A stretch of 64,000 nt of DNA from assembly GCF_028750675.1 (NCBI RefSeq), contig NZ_JAQQPZ010000007.1, positions 62,001 through 126,000 of the forward strand. Reading direction: 5' to 3'. Positions 1 to 9,966 of this stretch are shown here, in pieces. Below the pieces are notes generated by a model. That model was given only the letters and a program-made list of their open reading frames with translations. It was not told the origin of the DNA and made no database searches. The first letter of the stretch is position 1. Every line of letters starts with the position of its first letter. The translations under genes were made by a program, and so were the position numbers. Source of the DNA: Shewanella metallivivens (GTDB taxonomy: Bacteria; Pseudomonadota; Gammaproteobacteria; Enterobacterales; Shewanellaceae).

Positions 1-2
1 GT

Positions 3-2051
3 ACTTTAGCCTTTGTTAATGAAATCACTTACCACACCGTTGAAGAAGCGCAATTTAAAGCGTCTGCCATGGCAGTATTTTTCAACATGGAAGATGCAGC
101 CAGTGCTATCCCATTAATTAAGGGTGACAGTGTTGCAGCGGCAGAATTACTCGATTGGGCGTCAATTAAGTCAGTAACCGGTAAAACGGGGATGCCAGAA
201 TGGTTAAGTGAGCTACCTGAAGGTGCAGCCATCCTGTTGATTGAATCTCGCGCCAATGATTCACAAACACTGGATAGCTATACTAGTGACGTTATCGAAA
301 AAATTGCCCACATTAAAACTGAGCGCCCAATTGAGTTCAGTAAAGATCCAGCAGTATTTGGTCAATACTGGGCCATGCGCTCAGGCTTGTTCCCTATTAT
401 TGGTGGCGCGCGCCCTAAAGGCACCTCAGTAATTATTGAAGACGTGGCATTTGAACTTGAACATTTAGCAAATGCAGCGGCTGATTTAACGGCATTATTC
501 CATAAGCATGGCTACCCTGAAGGGGTTATTTACGGTCATGCTCTTGCGGGTAACTTCCACTTTATCATTACACCGACATTTGCATCGCAAGGCGATATCG
601 ACCGTTTCCATGCCTTTATGCAAGATGTGGCAGAAATGGTCATCGACAAGTATGACGGCTCAATGAAAGCTGAGCATGGTACAGGCCGCGCGGTAGCACC
701 ATTTGTTGAAATGGAATGGGGTAGCGATGCTTATACCCTAATGAAGCAAATTAAGCAGATTTTTGACCCTAGCGGTTTATTAAACCCAGGGGTGATATTA
801 AATGATGATGCACAAGTGCACGTTAAAAATATCAAACCATGTCCAATTGTCGATGACTTTGTCGACAAGTGTATTGAATGTGGTTTCTGTGAAAAGACCT
901 GCCCAACATCAGCACTTAACTTCTCGCCACGTCAGCGTATTGCTGTATTACGTGAAATTGAACGTTTAGAACAGTCTGGCGATAAGCAAGCCGCGGCTGA
1001 AATGCGTGCCAGTGCGAAATACGATGTTGTTGATACCTGTGCTGCGTGTCAGTTATGTACAATCGCCTGCCCTGTTGACAACAGCATGGGTCAGTTAGTA
1101 CGTAAGTTACGTACTCCATACATCACCACAACAGAACAAAAGGTACTCGACTTCCAGGCCAAGCATTTTGGCGCGGTTAACCAAGTCATCAGTACCGGTT
1201 TTGATATTTTAGGCATCCTGCATAAAGTGACCGGAGACACGATAACAAACTCACTCATGAATGCTGGCCGAATGATCACCAAAGAAGTGCCTTATTGGAA
1301 CCCTGACTTCCCTAAAGGCGGTAAAGTGGCCAAGCCATCGGCGCATAAACCTAACCAACAAACAGTGCTGTACTTCCCAGCGTGTGGCGGCAGAACCTTT
1401 GGTCCTACACCAAAAGATCCTGACAACCGCACTCTGCCAGAAGTGGTTATTACCTTGTTAGAGCGTGCTGGCTATAACGTCATTATTCCAGACAATACTC
1501 GCCATTTATGCTGTGGCCAAATGTGGGAATCAAAAGGCGACTTTAAAAATGCCGACGCGAAGCGTGATGAGCTCATTGATGCGCTAAGTAAGCTGTCTGA
1601 CAATGGTAAAGTGCCTGTTGTGGTGGATGCCTTGTCTTGTACTTACCGTACATTAACGGGTAACCCTAAAGTGGCCATTACCGACTTAGTCGAGTTTATG
1701 CACGATAACTTATTGCCTAACATGACGATTACCAAAAAATCTAACGTTACCTTACACCAAGGCTGTAGTGCCCGTAAGATGAAGCTAGAGCCAAAACAAC
1801 AAGCCATTGCTGATGCATGTGCCAACCATGTGGTATTGCCAGCTGGGATTACTTGTTGTGGTTATGCAGGTGAAAAAGGCTTGTACAAGCCCGAAATTAA
1901 CGCCAGTGCATTACGTAATATCAAAAAACTCATTCCAGCAGAAACCAAAGAAGGTTACTACGCAAACAGAATGTGTGAAGTGGGCTTAACCCAACATAGT
2001 GGTATTTCGTATCGTCACTTAGCTTACCTATTAGAAGAGTGTACTCGCTAA
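3..2051 (+). CDS. dld-II: D-lactate dehydrogenase, Fe-S/FAD type (Dld-II like), 5' truncated by window edge
   Basis: The frame is open from the first bases, so the N-terminal FAD-binding part lies outside the window and 682 residues are visible. What remains is the C-terminal half of an FAD-linked oxidase (with the family's EHGTGR motif), then a ferredoxin-like region with two four-cysteine clusters (CIECGFCEKTCP and CAACQLCTIACP), then two cysteine-rich CCG-type domains (CCGQ and CCGYAG). This order is that of the roughly 930-residue membrane-associated D-lactate dehydrogenase Dld-II of Shewanella, which passes electrons from D-lactate to the quinone pool. Other FAD/Fe-S 2-hydroxyacid oxidases share the plan, so the substrate is inferred from family resemblance. 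A strong terminator follows the stop codon. The lactate permease and lld genes expected next to it would lie upstream, outside this window. Confidence 0.88.
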   Translation, partial: TLAFVNEITYHTVEEAQFKASAMAVFFNMEDAASAIPLIKGDSVAAAELLDWASIKSVTGKTGMPEWLSELPEGAAILLIESRANDSQTLDSYTSDVIEKIAHIKTERPIEFSKDPAVFGQYWAMRSGLFPIIGGARPKGTSVIIEDVAFELEHLANAAADLTALFHKHGYPEGVIYGHALAGNFHFIITPTFASQGDIDRFHAFMQDVAEMVIDKYDGSMKAEHGTGRAVAPFVEMEWGSDAYTLMKQIKQIFDPSGLLNPGVILNDDAQVHVKNIKPCPIVDDFVDKCIECGFCEKTCPTSALNFSPRQRIAVLREIERLEQSGDKQAAAEMRASAKYDVVDTCAACQLCTIACPVDNSMGQLVRKLRTPYITTTEQKVLDFQAKHFGAVNQVISTGFDILGILHKVTGDTITNSLMNAGRMITKEVPYWNPDFPKGGKVAKPSAHKPNQQTVLYFPACGGRTFGPTPKDPDNRTLPEVVITLLERAGYNVIIPDNTRHLCCGQMWESKGDFKNADAKRDELIDALSKLSDNGKVPVVVDALSCTYRTLTGNPKVAITDLVEFMHDNLLPNMTITKKSNVTLHQGCSARKMKLEPKQQAIADACANHVVLPAGITCCGYAGEKGLYKPEINASALRNIKKLIPAETKEGYYANRMCEVGLTQHSGISYRHLAYLLEECTR

Positions 2052-2093
2052 GGTTTGCAAGACGATTCTTGGCTGCATAAGGCAAGAAACACA

Positions 2094-2126
2094 ATGGGCA
2101 TTGATATAACATCAATGCCCATTTTT
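2094..2126 (+). terminator. Rho-independent terminator after the lactate dehydrogenase gene
   Basis: A perfect 12-13 bp stem (ATGGGCATTGAT paired with ATCAATGCCCAT) with a 4-5 nt loop is followed by a T-rich tract. It lies between the convergent lactate dehydrogenase and GTPase genes and could serve both strands, but the T-tract favours the plus strand. Confidence 0.85.
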
Positions 2127-2168
2127 ATTGCAGAATGTGAATATGTTCTTCAACGTTAAGTGTTACGG

Positions 2169-3242
2169 CTAAATCACCTCAATACACTCTAAAAGCTGCT
2201 GCTGTAAACTATTAACGTCAAGCTCACTGTCACTAATGATTTCAATACGCGAATCGAGTGCATCATCATGCTCATCTAGATTGACATGACCATCAACCAT
2301 ATTGACAATTAATATGCCATCATGCGTAATCACAATCGCTTTTAGTCTCAGTACATTTAGCCCTTTTACCGACTCAAGCCACTGCATAAACGATTCAAAA
2401 CTAAAGCAACGCAAGCTATCAATAATCCACCCATAACTGACACAGCCCTCACCTTGATTAGTTTTAAAAGCATACCCTTGCAGTGCAAGCTGTTGTTGAA
2501 GTTCATCGTTGCTATACGTTGATGGAGCACTGGGTAAAAACCATTGCTCTGCACTAGGATTCAACATGCTTTTAGGCTTGAGGGGGGGTGAAACTTGTGT
2601 GTTACATTGAGTGGTTGATTTATCCAGTTGCGTATAAATATACTGCAATTGCTCAGGCTGGATACGTTGGCTGTCATTGTAAATAACCGGTGTATCGACA
2701 CGGTTGAGTTGCGCCATAAAATCAGTCAAGGCCTGTTGATCTTGCTCAGCATAATGTTGAGCTTTATTGGCCATCACGATATCAGCCACCTGTATCTGCT
2801 GAATAAAAATGTCATGGTTATGATAACGCTCGTCACGGACTTTGCGGGCATCGACAAGGCATAAGCTCGTTTGCACCTTAATAACGTGTTGAAAATATAC
2901 CGCTTGCAAAAGCTTAATGATCTCAGCAGGGTGGCCCAACCCTGTAGGTTCAATCAATAACCTATCTGGTTTTGCCTGTTGGATAAGTTGCGTAATGGTC
3001 ACTTGTGTAGGCACACCTGCAGCACAGCATAAACACCCGCCGGGCACTTCTTTAATGGTTATCCCTGGTGTTGCTTGCGTATGCAACAAGCCGCCATCAA
3101 TACCAATTTCGCCAAATTCATTGACCAATACCGCCCACTTCTCATGTTCAGGTTTATTGGCCAACAGTTGCTTAATGAGTGTTGTTTTGCCCACGCCCAA
3201 AAAGCCAGTAATAATATTCGTTTTTATCGGTTTAGTGATCAT
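2169..3242 (-). CDS. COG0523 (CobW/YjiA-type) metal-binding GTPase
   Basis: This 357-residue protein has the P-loop GFLGVGKTT at residues 13-21, the diagnostic GCLCC metal-binding motif of COG0523 metallochaperones at residues 69-73, and a CobW C-terminal domain from about residue 260. Family members deliver Zn, Co or Ni, or act in metal homeostasis. The metal cannot be told here because no Zur site or metalloenzyme neighbour is evident. The guanine-specificity motif reads NKAQ instead of the usual NKxD, which is odd. The ATG overlaps the stop of the upstream DEAD-box helicase as ATGA, so the two are probably co-transcribed and translationally coupled. A linker rich in polar residues sits at about 205-235. 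Confidence 0.88.
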   Translation of the reverse strand: MITKPIKTNIITGFLGVGKTTLIKQLLANKPEHEKWAVLVNEFGEIGIDGGLLHTQATPGITIKEVPGGCLCCAAGVPTQVTITQLIQQAKPDRLLIEPTGLGHPAEIIKLLQAVYFQHVIKVQTSLCLVDARKVRDERYHNHDIFIQQIQVADIVMANKAQHYAEQDQQALTDFMAQLNRVDTPVIYNDSQRIQPEQLQYIYTQLDKSTTQCNTQVSPPLKPKSMLNPSAEQWFLPSAPSTYSNDELQQQLALQGYAFKTNQGEGCVSYGWIIDSLRCFSFESFMQWLESVKGLNVLRLKAIVITHDGILIVNMVDGHVNLDEHDDALDSRIEIISDSELDVNSLQQQLLECIEVI

Positions 3243-4510
3243 TTTTTGGTTTTCGCGTATTTACCTTTGCGAGTAGGCTTAGCATCACCTTGTGATGGTT
3301 TACCACGTTTATGTTTAAACGCTTTTTTAGGTTTTTCAGGGCTTATGTCGCGATACCGAGCTGGTAATGGTGCACCTTCTTCATAACCTTGTGGCGTAAC
3401 CGTCACTAATGTTTGCCCGATAAGTTGCTCAATTTCAGCCAGCAACTCAAGCTCCTGCCGGCTAACTAACGATATCGCCTCACCAGTCAATCCTGCACGG
3501 CCTGTACGACCAACGCGGTGTACGTAATCTTCACACTCTTCAGGCAGCTCAAAATTAATCACCCGCGGTAAGGCTTGAATGTCTAAGCCTCTTGCCGCCA
3601 AATCAGTCGCAATCAACACCCGTAACTGACCTGCTTTAAACTCTTCTAACGCACGGTTGCGAGCGCCTTGGCTTTTATCACCATGGAAAACCGCTGACTT
3701 AATACCGTCTAATGACAACTCACGGTATAAATGCTCTGCCGTTTCTTTGCGGCTAGTAAACACCATGACTTGTTGCCAATTGTGTTTACCAATCAATTCT
3801 GACAATAATTCAGCTTTACGGCGCACATCAACTTTATACACTTGCTGGCTAACATTAGCCGCTGTGGTTTGAGTTTCAACATGAACATATTCAGGCTGAT
3901 TAAGCATTTTAGCAGCCAAGCTTTTCACATCGTCAGAGAAGGTCGCAGAAAACATCATTGTATGATGTTGTTTAGCGATTAAACGCTTCACTTTTTCAAT
4001 GTCTTTAACAAAACCTAAATCGAGCATGCGATCAGCTTCGTCAATGACCAAGTGGGTCACTGAAGATAAATCCAATTCATGTTGGCCAATAATGTCAAAC
4101 AAACGACCAGGCGTGGCAACTAACACATCAACACCCTGCTCTAATGCTTTACGCTGAGGATTAATACTTGCGCCGCCATAGACTGCCAAACTTGAAAGCT
4201 CGGTAAACTGGCCGTATTTCACGAGGTTTTGTTCTATTTGAATAGCCAGCTCTCGGGTGGGGGTCATGATTAGCACCCGCAATCTTGCTGCTGGAGTCAA
4301 CACTTCAGGCGATTCTTGCAATAAATGGTGTAACAACGGCAAAGCAAATGCCGCCGTTTTACCGGTACCCGTTTCGGCACTGGCCAACACATCTTGTCCA
4401 TTGAGCGCTAGTGGGATCACCGCTTGTTGAACTGGGGTGGCAGTGTGATAACCTGATTGATTGATCGCATCAAATAACAATGGCGATAATCCTAGCGAAG
4501 TAAATGACAT
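3239..4510 (-). CDS. DEAD-box ATP-dependent RNA helicase (RhlE-like)
   Basis: The protein has every helicase motif in order: a Q-motif near the N-terminus, the Walker A AETGTGKT, PTRELA, DEAD in VIDEADRMLDLGF, SAT in MFSATFS, and the C-terminal HRVGRTGRAG. A basic, lysine-rich tail follows (residues about 390-423), as in RhlE/SrmB-type helicases that work in ribosome assembly, RNA decay and cold adaptation. I chose the internal ATG (MSFTSLGL, as in RhlE) over an upstream TTG, giving 423 residues. The ribosome-binding site in front of it is weak. It is the first gene of a two-gene unit with the COG0523 GTPase. RhlE versus another DEAD subgroup is not certain. Confidence 0.92.
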   Translation of the reverse strand: MSFTSLGLSPLLFDAINQSGYHTATPVQQAVIPLALNGQDVLASAETGTGKTAAFALPLLHHLLQESPEVLTPAARLRVLIMTPTRELAIQIEQNLVKYGQFTELSSLAVYGGASINPQRKALEQGVDVLVATPGRLFDIIGQHELDLSSVTHLVIDEADRMLDLGFVKDIEKVKRLIAKQHHTMMFSATFSDDVKSLAAKMLNQPEYVHVETQTTAANVSQQVYKVDVRRKAELLSELIGKHNWQQVMVFTSRKETAEHLYRELSLDGIKSAVFHGDKSQGARNRALEEFKAGQLRVLIATDLAARGLDIQALPRVINFELPEECEDYVHRVGRTGRAGLTGEAISLVSRQELELLAEIEQLIGQTLVTVTPQGYEEGAPLPARYRDISPEKPKKAFKHKRGKPSQGDAKPTRKGKYAKTKK

Positions 4511-4546
4511 AACAAACTCAATAGACAATGAAATAGTCCACTATTG

Positions 4547-4824
4547 TATACCCAAACTACCTGAAGATGCTCGATTTCAGCGAGAATTTACACGCGTTTA
4601 GGCAAGGCATTGATTGCGGGTAATGGTTATTCCCTTTCCAAAATCAATAACGCTGCATAAACGCGTGTAAAACTTGCCCTTTGGGAGTTTCACCGTGTTC
4701 CCCTGATTTTTAAATCAAGAGCATTGTTGCGCTAATTTATAAAGTGCTATTACTGCATTAACGCGCCTAGTATTGAAAACTCGGTGAAGCTCTGAAACAC
4801 GTATCTTCAAGTTGATTGGGTATA
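4547..4824. repeat. MITE-like element with about 24-bp terminal inverted repeats
   Basis: The left end begins TATACCCAA and continues to CTGAAGATGC at 4570. The right end (4801-4824), reverse-complemented, matches it at 20 of 24 positions by eye. The 278-bp interior holds no convincing ORF. It sits in the promoter side of the helicase gene. Short non-coding elements with ends of this CCTGAAGATGC type are, from memory, scattered through Shewanella genomes, but no copy number was checked. Confidence 0.7.
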
Positions 4825-4878
4825 TACTCAATCAACCTGAAGATGCTCAATTTCAACAAGAATTTACTCGTATTTAAT
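4823..4878. repeat. Partial second copy of the same repeat end
   Basis: Immediately after the first element a second left-end sequence begins (TATACTCAATCAACCTGAAGATGC, continuing with a similar TTTCAACAAGAATTTAC stretch), so that 4801-4846 forms an inverted repeat of two ends back to back. The copy then loses resemblance near 4870-4880, where another repeat begins, so it looks truncated. Confidence 0.55.
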
Positions 4879-5071
4879 ACCATTACGCATTAATAAGTGA
4901 TAACTCCAGCGAGAGTTTAAAAGAGATTAAACAAGGCAGATGGCTGAGTGAATAGTTTCTCTTTCAAAGTCATGCAGCGCATGTGTAAGCCCTTTTAAAA
5001 CTCGCCTGAAAGGAATGCCCCTGTCGCTTTTGCTTTGCATTCTCGCTATTTGAAAGGAAAAACCATTACGC
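4879..5071. repeat. Second, different repeat element flanked by a 10-bp direct repeat
   Basis: A 10-bp direct repeat ACCATTACGC is found at 4879-4888 and at 5062-5071. The stretch between contains GATAACTCCAGCGAGAGTTTAAAAG and, further on, an inverted-looking CCCTTTTAAAACTCGCCTG. The direct repeats could be a target-site duplication left by insertion into the preceding element. The call rests only on these repeats. Confidence 0.4.
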
Positions 5072-5108
5072 CATAGCGACGCCTTAATCAAAAACGACTG
5101 GACACATT

Positions 5109-8100
5109 CTACCTGGCAGTAAATTGATTTATCTGAATGGGCTCTGCGCGTTGTTGCAAGTATTTTTGTTCAAACTCTTCATGACATAAAGCATGCGAAA
5201 ACCAGTAACCTTGGCCATAGTCGCAACCCGCAAGCTCAAGCAACGCTCGCTGCTCTTCAGTTTCAATGCCCTCAGCAATCACTTTCATGCCCAATTTATG
5301 CGCCATTACGATCATCGCTTCACATAGGCTTAAATCGTTACTGTCTGGCATTAGGTTATTCACAAAAGATTTATCAATCTTGAGGTAATCGATATTAAAT
5401 TTGCGTAAATAAGAAAGCGATGAGTAACCGGTACCAAAATCATCTAAAGACACCTCAAGCCCAGCATCACGATAGGCCAATAGTTTCGACTCAACATTTT
5501 GCTCTTTGTCGAGTAGCAAGCCTTCGGTAATTTCAATACAAATATGATGCGCATTTACATGCAGTTCATCCATTTGTAATAACCAATCCTGCACATCTGT
5601 GGTTTCATCTTTAAACTGTACCGGCGATTTATTAATACTGATTTGAATATCGGCATTAAATATTTCTGACCATCGAGCAGATTGTTTGATTGCTTGGTTA
5701 AATACCCAATTACCGATCTCAATAATCATTCCGGTTTCTTCTGCAATGGGAATAAAATCAGCCGGCGGCACAAACCCCATTGTAGGATGCTTCCAACGTA
5801 TAAGGGCTTCAGCTTTTACCACTTTATCTGTGGTCAAATTCACAATGGGTTGATAATACAATTCGAATTGTTGCTGGATAATGGCATTTTTTAACTCTTG
5901 TACCAGTATCATGCGCTTTTGAGCATCATTTTGCATTTCAGGCGTAAAATAGTTAAATCGATTTCGCCCATGGGTTTTAGCTGAATACATGGCTTGATCA
6001 GCATTTTTAAGGAGGGCTTCAGTCGTTGTAGCATCATCAGGGAATAAAGTGATCCCAATACTGCCACTAATATAAGCCGTTTGTTCACCTAATGTATAAG
6101 GTTCAGCTAACCGCTTAAGGATTTGCCCTGCGACACGCTCTACACCATGGTTATCATCTAAATTGGTTAACACTATCGTAAATTCGTCGCCACCTAAACG
6201 TGCCACAACATCTGATTCACGTATACAATCTTTTAAACGTTCAGCGGTTTCTAACAACAATACATCGCCCATATCATGGCCAAGCGTGTCATTAATTTCT
6301 TTAAAATAATCCAAATCTAAAAACATCAATGCAAAATGGTTATGTTGCCTATCACTATGCAGCACTTCTTTACTCAAAAACTCCATTAACATCCTACGAT
6401 TTGGTAATCCCGTTAATGCATCATAATTAGCTTGGCGCCATATTAACTCTTCTGTTTGTTTTTTCTCGGTGATGTCAGAAAACAATGCTACAAACCTGGC
6501 TTTATGCGCTTTCGTTTTACTGATGGCATTAATGGTTAATAAGATGAGGTAGTTTTCGCCATTTTTGCGCCTCATCCATACTTCACCTTGCCAACGACCT
6601 AATTGATTGAGTTGTTTATCAAGCTGATCGTAAAATTTGCGAGGTTGTAATTCAGATTGAAAAATACGTAAATGTTGCCCTTGGATTTCATCTCGGTTAA
6701 AACCTGTAATCATTGAAAACGCAGGATTAGAGTCAATAATAATGCCTTGAGAAGTGAATACACTCATCGCCTCACTGGAGTTTTGATACACAGATGCTGC
6801 AACACTTAATGACTCTTCGAATTGTTTAATGTCAGTGATATCACTGACCGTGCCACACACTCGCAATGGCTGACCTTTATCATTGACAGCAACCACTTTG
6901 CCAGTTTGTAATATCCAACGCGTTTCGCCCTGTAAATTAGTCAATTGATATTCAATGCGTTGATTAACCGTATGCCCTAAACGAATATCGCAAATAGAGC
7001 GTAAAAACTTAAATTTATCATGCGGTTGAATTGCGTCGAGCCACATTTTAGGATGATCATTCAATGCCTTCGTAGAACAACACAAAATGTCGGCACTATA
7101 ACGATTAGTGTTCATCGTGTGTAAAGCAACATCCCAATCCCATACCCCTAGCTCACTACTGTCAAGTACCAAATCCAGTTGTTCTTTACTTTGTAATAAC
7201 GCACTTTCTGCTAATTTATGCTGCGTAATATCTAAAAAACCCGCAATCACTAAAAATCCATTATTTTCAGTATTACGTCGGCACACAACCGTGACATGGG
7301 TATAAACAATCGACCCGTCTTTCGCGACAAATCGCTTGTCAATTTCATATTCGTCTAATTCACCTTTGACCATTTTGTCATAAAGCAACAGATCTTTATT
7401 TAAGTCATCAGGATAAGTTAACTCTGCCCAAGTCAGTGCTTTTAACTCGCTTTCACTATAACCAAACATTTCACACAAATAAGGGTTTACTTTGAGCCAA
7501 TATTTGGCTTTTGAAGTAATTGAAATACCTATGTTGCCAATATCAAATTGACTATTGAACAAAAAGTCCTCTTGTAACCTCACTTGCATATCGCGTTCAC
7601 GAAACACGACCGTGCTAAACAGGCGACCAATCACCATTGTCAAAATTGGAAAAATAATCAAAATGGGAATGGCAACAACCTTTATAGCGTCGATACCAAG
7701 TTCAATAGGCAGTAAAAAAAGAGATAATAACAACAGAAAGTGGAGTGCTAACCCAGCTAAATAAAAGTGCAAATAACTTATAGTGTCCAGTGAGTGTTTA
7801 GCAAAATGACGCCAGATTAAGCCAAATAACCCGCTAAAACATATCATCACAATACCAACATACATCCCAGTACCGGCTAAATTATAACGGTAAAAGGCCA
7901 TGCAAGCGGCGGCGATTAACGTGGGCACAAAACCAAAAAACAAACCCGATAAACACAATAAAACTGAGCGAGTATCAAATAATAAACCTTGCTCAAACAC
8001 TAATGGGGTCATCATGATGATAACGCCGATAATACCGATTAAGGCCCCCATACTGAGTTGCCATAATGCGAGGTGAGATTGACGTTGATGTGATGGGAAA

Positions 8101-8177
8101 AGCGAATACAAATATACCAACGCTAATAATAGCGCGGCATTTTCACAAAATGACAAAAAGATATTCAGATTGATCAT
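5109..8177 (-). CDS. Membrane-bound PAS-GGDEF-EAL c-di-GMP enzyme
   Basis: The 1022-residue protein starts with about six hydrophobic segments resembling a LytS-type 5TM sensor module (residues about 1-200). Three PAS domains follow (about 205-325, 330-445, 455-570), each with PAC-like endings. A GGDEF domain with intact RLGGDEF and an EAL domain with EALIRW, ELTE-like EITEG, DDFGTGYSS and the KIDKSF lysine complete it. Both catalytic signatures are present, so it may synthesise and degrade c-di-GMP, with one activity probably dominant. A ribosome-binding site AAGGGAA precedes the ATG. It is a single-gene unit facing the alcohol dehydrogenase gene across a 585-bp gap. The ligand of the sensor part is unknown. 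Confidence 0.93.
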   Translation of the reverse strand: MINLNIFLSFCENAALLLALVYLYSLFPSHQRQSHLALWQLSMGALIGIIGVIIMMTPLVFEQGLLFDTRSVLLCLSGLFFGFVPTLIAAACMAFYRYNLAGTGMYVGIVMICFSGLFGLIWRHFAKHSLDTISYLHFYLAGLALHFLLLLSLFLLPIELGIDAIKVVAIPILIIFPILTMVIGRLFSTVVFRERDMQVRLQEDFLFNSQFDIGNIGISITSKAKYWLKVNPYLCEMFGYSESELKALTWAELTYPDDLNKDLLLYDKMVKGELDEYEIDKRFVAKDGSIVYTHVTVVCRRNTENNGFLVIAGFLDITQHKLAESALLQSKEQLDLVLDSSELGVWDWDVALHTMNTNRYSADILCCSTKALNDHPKMWLDAIQPHDKFKFLRSICDIRLGHTVNQRIEYQLTNLQGETRWILQTGKVVAVNDKGQPLRVCGTVSDITDIKQFEESLSVAASVYQNSSEAMSVFTSQGIIIDSNPAFSMITGFNRDEIQGQHLRIFQSELQPRKFYDQLDKQLNQLGRWQGEVWMRRKNGENYLILLTINAISKTKAHKARFVALFSDITEKKQTEELIWRQANYDALTGLPNRRMLMEFLSKEVLHSDRQHNHFALMFLDLDYFKEINDTLGHDMGDVLLLETAERLKDCIRESDVVARLGGDEFTIVLTNLDDNHGVERVAGQILKRLAEPYTLGEQTAYISGSIGITLFPDDATTTEALLKNADQAMYSAKTHGRNRFNYFTPEMQNDAQKRMILVQELKNAIIQQQFELYYQPIVNLTTDKVVKAEALIRWKHPTMGFVPPADFIPIAEETGMIIEIGNWVFNQAIKQSARWSEIFNADIQISINKSPVQFKDETTDVQDWLLQMDELHVNAHHICIEITEGLLLDKEQNVESKLLAYRDAGLEVSLDDFGTGYSSLSYLRKFNIDYLKIDKSFVNNLMPDSNDLSLCEAMIVMAHKLGMKVIAEGIETEEQRALLELAGCDYGQGYWFSHALCHEEFEQKYLQQRAEPIQINQFTAR

Positions 8178-8762
8178 CTACACAATTCCCTTACGTATCC
8201 TTATCAAGCTTAATTGCATCCTAGCAGTCTTTATTTAGTGTAGCAGAATCAAATCATAGCCATAATTCTAGAGTTACTTATACCGTATGATAACAGATAA
8301 ATAAATCAAAAATAATGAATATTGACCAATGGGTTAACGACAAAACCCCTCACAATTCAATGCTTACACCTTTAATGTTTGGTATAGCGCTTACGGACGC
8401 TTTAAATATAGACATTTAATGTCTATCGTCTTATGCCTTATGTGTGTGCATTATCATTCAAACAGTATCTGATGTATGAAAAATACATCGTTATCAAAAA
8501 AAACGATTAAGCCAAAAATTTACCCCATCCATTTGAGCAGACCACCATGTTAGTAACAATATAACACTTAAGCGTTAATGTTATTCGCAAACACATAAAC
8601 CACGAGATCACAGTTCGACTAAAACCATGATCAAAGTAGTAAAAGAACATAGATTTAATGCGCTACCAATCAATATTCTGCGTTAAATCACAAAACACAT
8701 CGGACCATGTTGGTATTTTTACTACAAATAAGATTTAAAATTAATATAAAGGGGTACAACTT
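8178..8762. other. Divergent intergenic region with two inverted repeats
   Basis: This AT-rich gap holds the start regions of the GGDEF-EAL and alcohol dehydrogenase genes. I see a perfect 19-bp palindrome (8408-8426) and a 7-bp stem with a 5-nt loop (GATGTAT/ATACATC, 8471-8489). No ORF is convincing, and no promoter hexamers stood out. Confidence 0.6.
8408..8426. promoter_or_regulatory. Perfect 19-bp palindrome, possible operator
   Basis: ATAGACATT-T-AATGTCTAT is a perfect palindrome with a one-base centre. It lies about 230 bp from the GGDEF-EAL start and about 340 bp from the alcohol dehydrogenase start. I do not recognise the binding protein. Confidence 0.4.
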
Positions 8763-9911
8763 ATGGCGACTAAATTCTTTATTCCAAGTGTCAATATTCT
8801 TGGTCAAGGCAGTGTCGATGAAGCAATAAACGACATTAAAGCACTTGGATTTACTAAAGCGTTAATCGTGACCGACAAACCATTAGTCAGTATTGGCCTA
8901 GTGGCAAGAGTACAAGACAAACTCAATACCCAAGGTATTAAAGTCGTCATTTTTGATGGCGTTCAACCCAACCCAACAACCGGCAATGTTGCCGCGGGCC
9001 TAGAGTTACTTATCAGTAACCAATGTGACTTTATTATTTCATTAGGTGGCGGCTCACCGCATGATTGCGCGAAAGGAATTGCATTAGTTGCAACCAATGG
9101 CGGTCAAATTAAAGACTACGAAGGTGTCGATGTATCAACCAAACCGCAAATGCCTCTGGTTGCCATTAATACAACGGCAGGCACAGCAAGCGAAATGACG
9201 CGCTTTTGTATTATTACCGACGAAGCCAGACACATCAAAATGGCGATTGTTGATAAAAACACCACACCTATTTTATCAGTGAACGATCCAGAGTTGATGC
9301 TAGAAAAGCCAGCATCACTTACAGCCGCGACCGGAATGGACGCATTAACTCATGCTATTGAGGCTTATGTTTCTATTGCGGCAACCCCAATTACCGATGC
9401 CTGTGCTATCAAAGCAATAGAACTAATTAAAGCCAACTTAGTCAATGCAGTTAATAAAGGTGATGACATTAGCGCTAGAGAAAATATGGCGTATGCTCAA
9501 TTTTTAGCCGGAATGGCCTTTAACAATGCCAGCCTCGGCTATGTGCATGCTATGGCGCATCAATTGGGCGGTTTTTATGATTTACCACATGGTGTCTGTA
9601 ACGCATTACTGTTACCTCATGTACAAACTTACAATGCACAAGTGGTACCAGAGCGTTTAAGTGATGTAGCTAAAGCCATGGGGGTTAATGTGGGCGCGAT
9701 GTCCGCAGAACAAGGGGCACATGCGGCAATCGAGGCAATAAGAACCTTATCGGCAGCGGTAAATATTCCGGCAAACTTAACTGAACTGGGCGTAAAAGCA
9801 GAAGATATTCCAACGCTTGCAGATAACGCATTAAAAGATGCTTGTGGTTTTACTAACCCTAAACAAGCAACTCATGACGAAATCTGTCAGATTTTTACTA
9901 ACGCATTATAA
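8763..9911 (+). CDS. adhB: Iron-containing alcohol dehydrogenase
   Basis: This 382-residue protein belongs to the group III Fe-dependent alcohol dehydrogenases (AdhB/YiaY/FucO type), which interconvert primary alcohols and aldehydes with NAD(H). It has the nucleotide-binding [12 protein letters not shown] motif at 95-106. The likely metal ligands are Asp193 and His197 (in [10 protein letters not shown]), His262 (in [10 protein letters not shown]) and His276 (in DLPHGV), with spacing like FucO. The ribosome-binding site AAAGGGG lies close before the ATG, and a strong terminator follows. It stands alone. A role in ethanol or other short-chain alcohol metabolism is inferred from the family. Confidence 0.93.
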   Translation: MATKFFIPSVNILGQGSVDEAINDIKALGFTKALIVTDKPLVSIGLVARVQDKLNTQGIKVVIFDGVQPNPTTGNVAAGLELLISNQCDFIISLGGGSPHDCAKGIALVATNGGQIKDYEGVDVSTKPQMPLVAINTTAGTASEMTRFCIITDEARHIKMAIVDKNTTPILSVNDPELMLEKPASLTAATGMDALTHAIEAYVSIAATPITDACAIKAIELIKANLVNAVNKGDDISARENMAYAQFLAGMAFNNASLGYVHAMAHQLGGFYDLPHGVCNALLLPHVQTYNAQVVPERLSDVAKAMGVNVGAMSAEQGAHAAIEAIRTLSAAVNIPANLTELGVKAEDIPTLADNALKDACGFTNPKQATHDEICQIFTNAL

Positions 9912-9935
9912 AGGTTAAATTTAGCTTCACTTTTT

Positions 9936-9966
9936 AACGCTCGCAGCCTGCTGCGAGCGTTATTTT
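9936..9966 (+). terminator. Rho-independent terminator of the alcohol dehydrogenase gene
   Basis: The stem AACGCTCGCAGC pairs with GCTGCGAGCGTT across a very short loop and is followed by ATTTTTAT. Confidence 0.85.
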
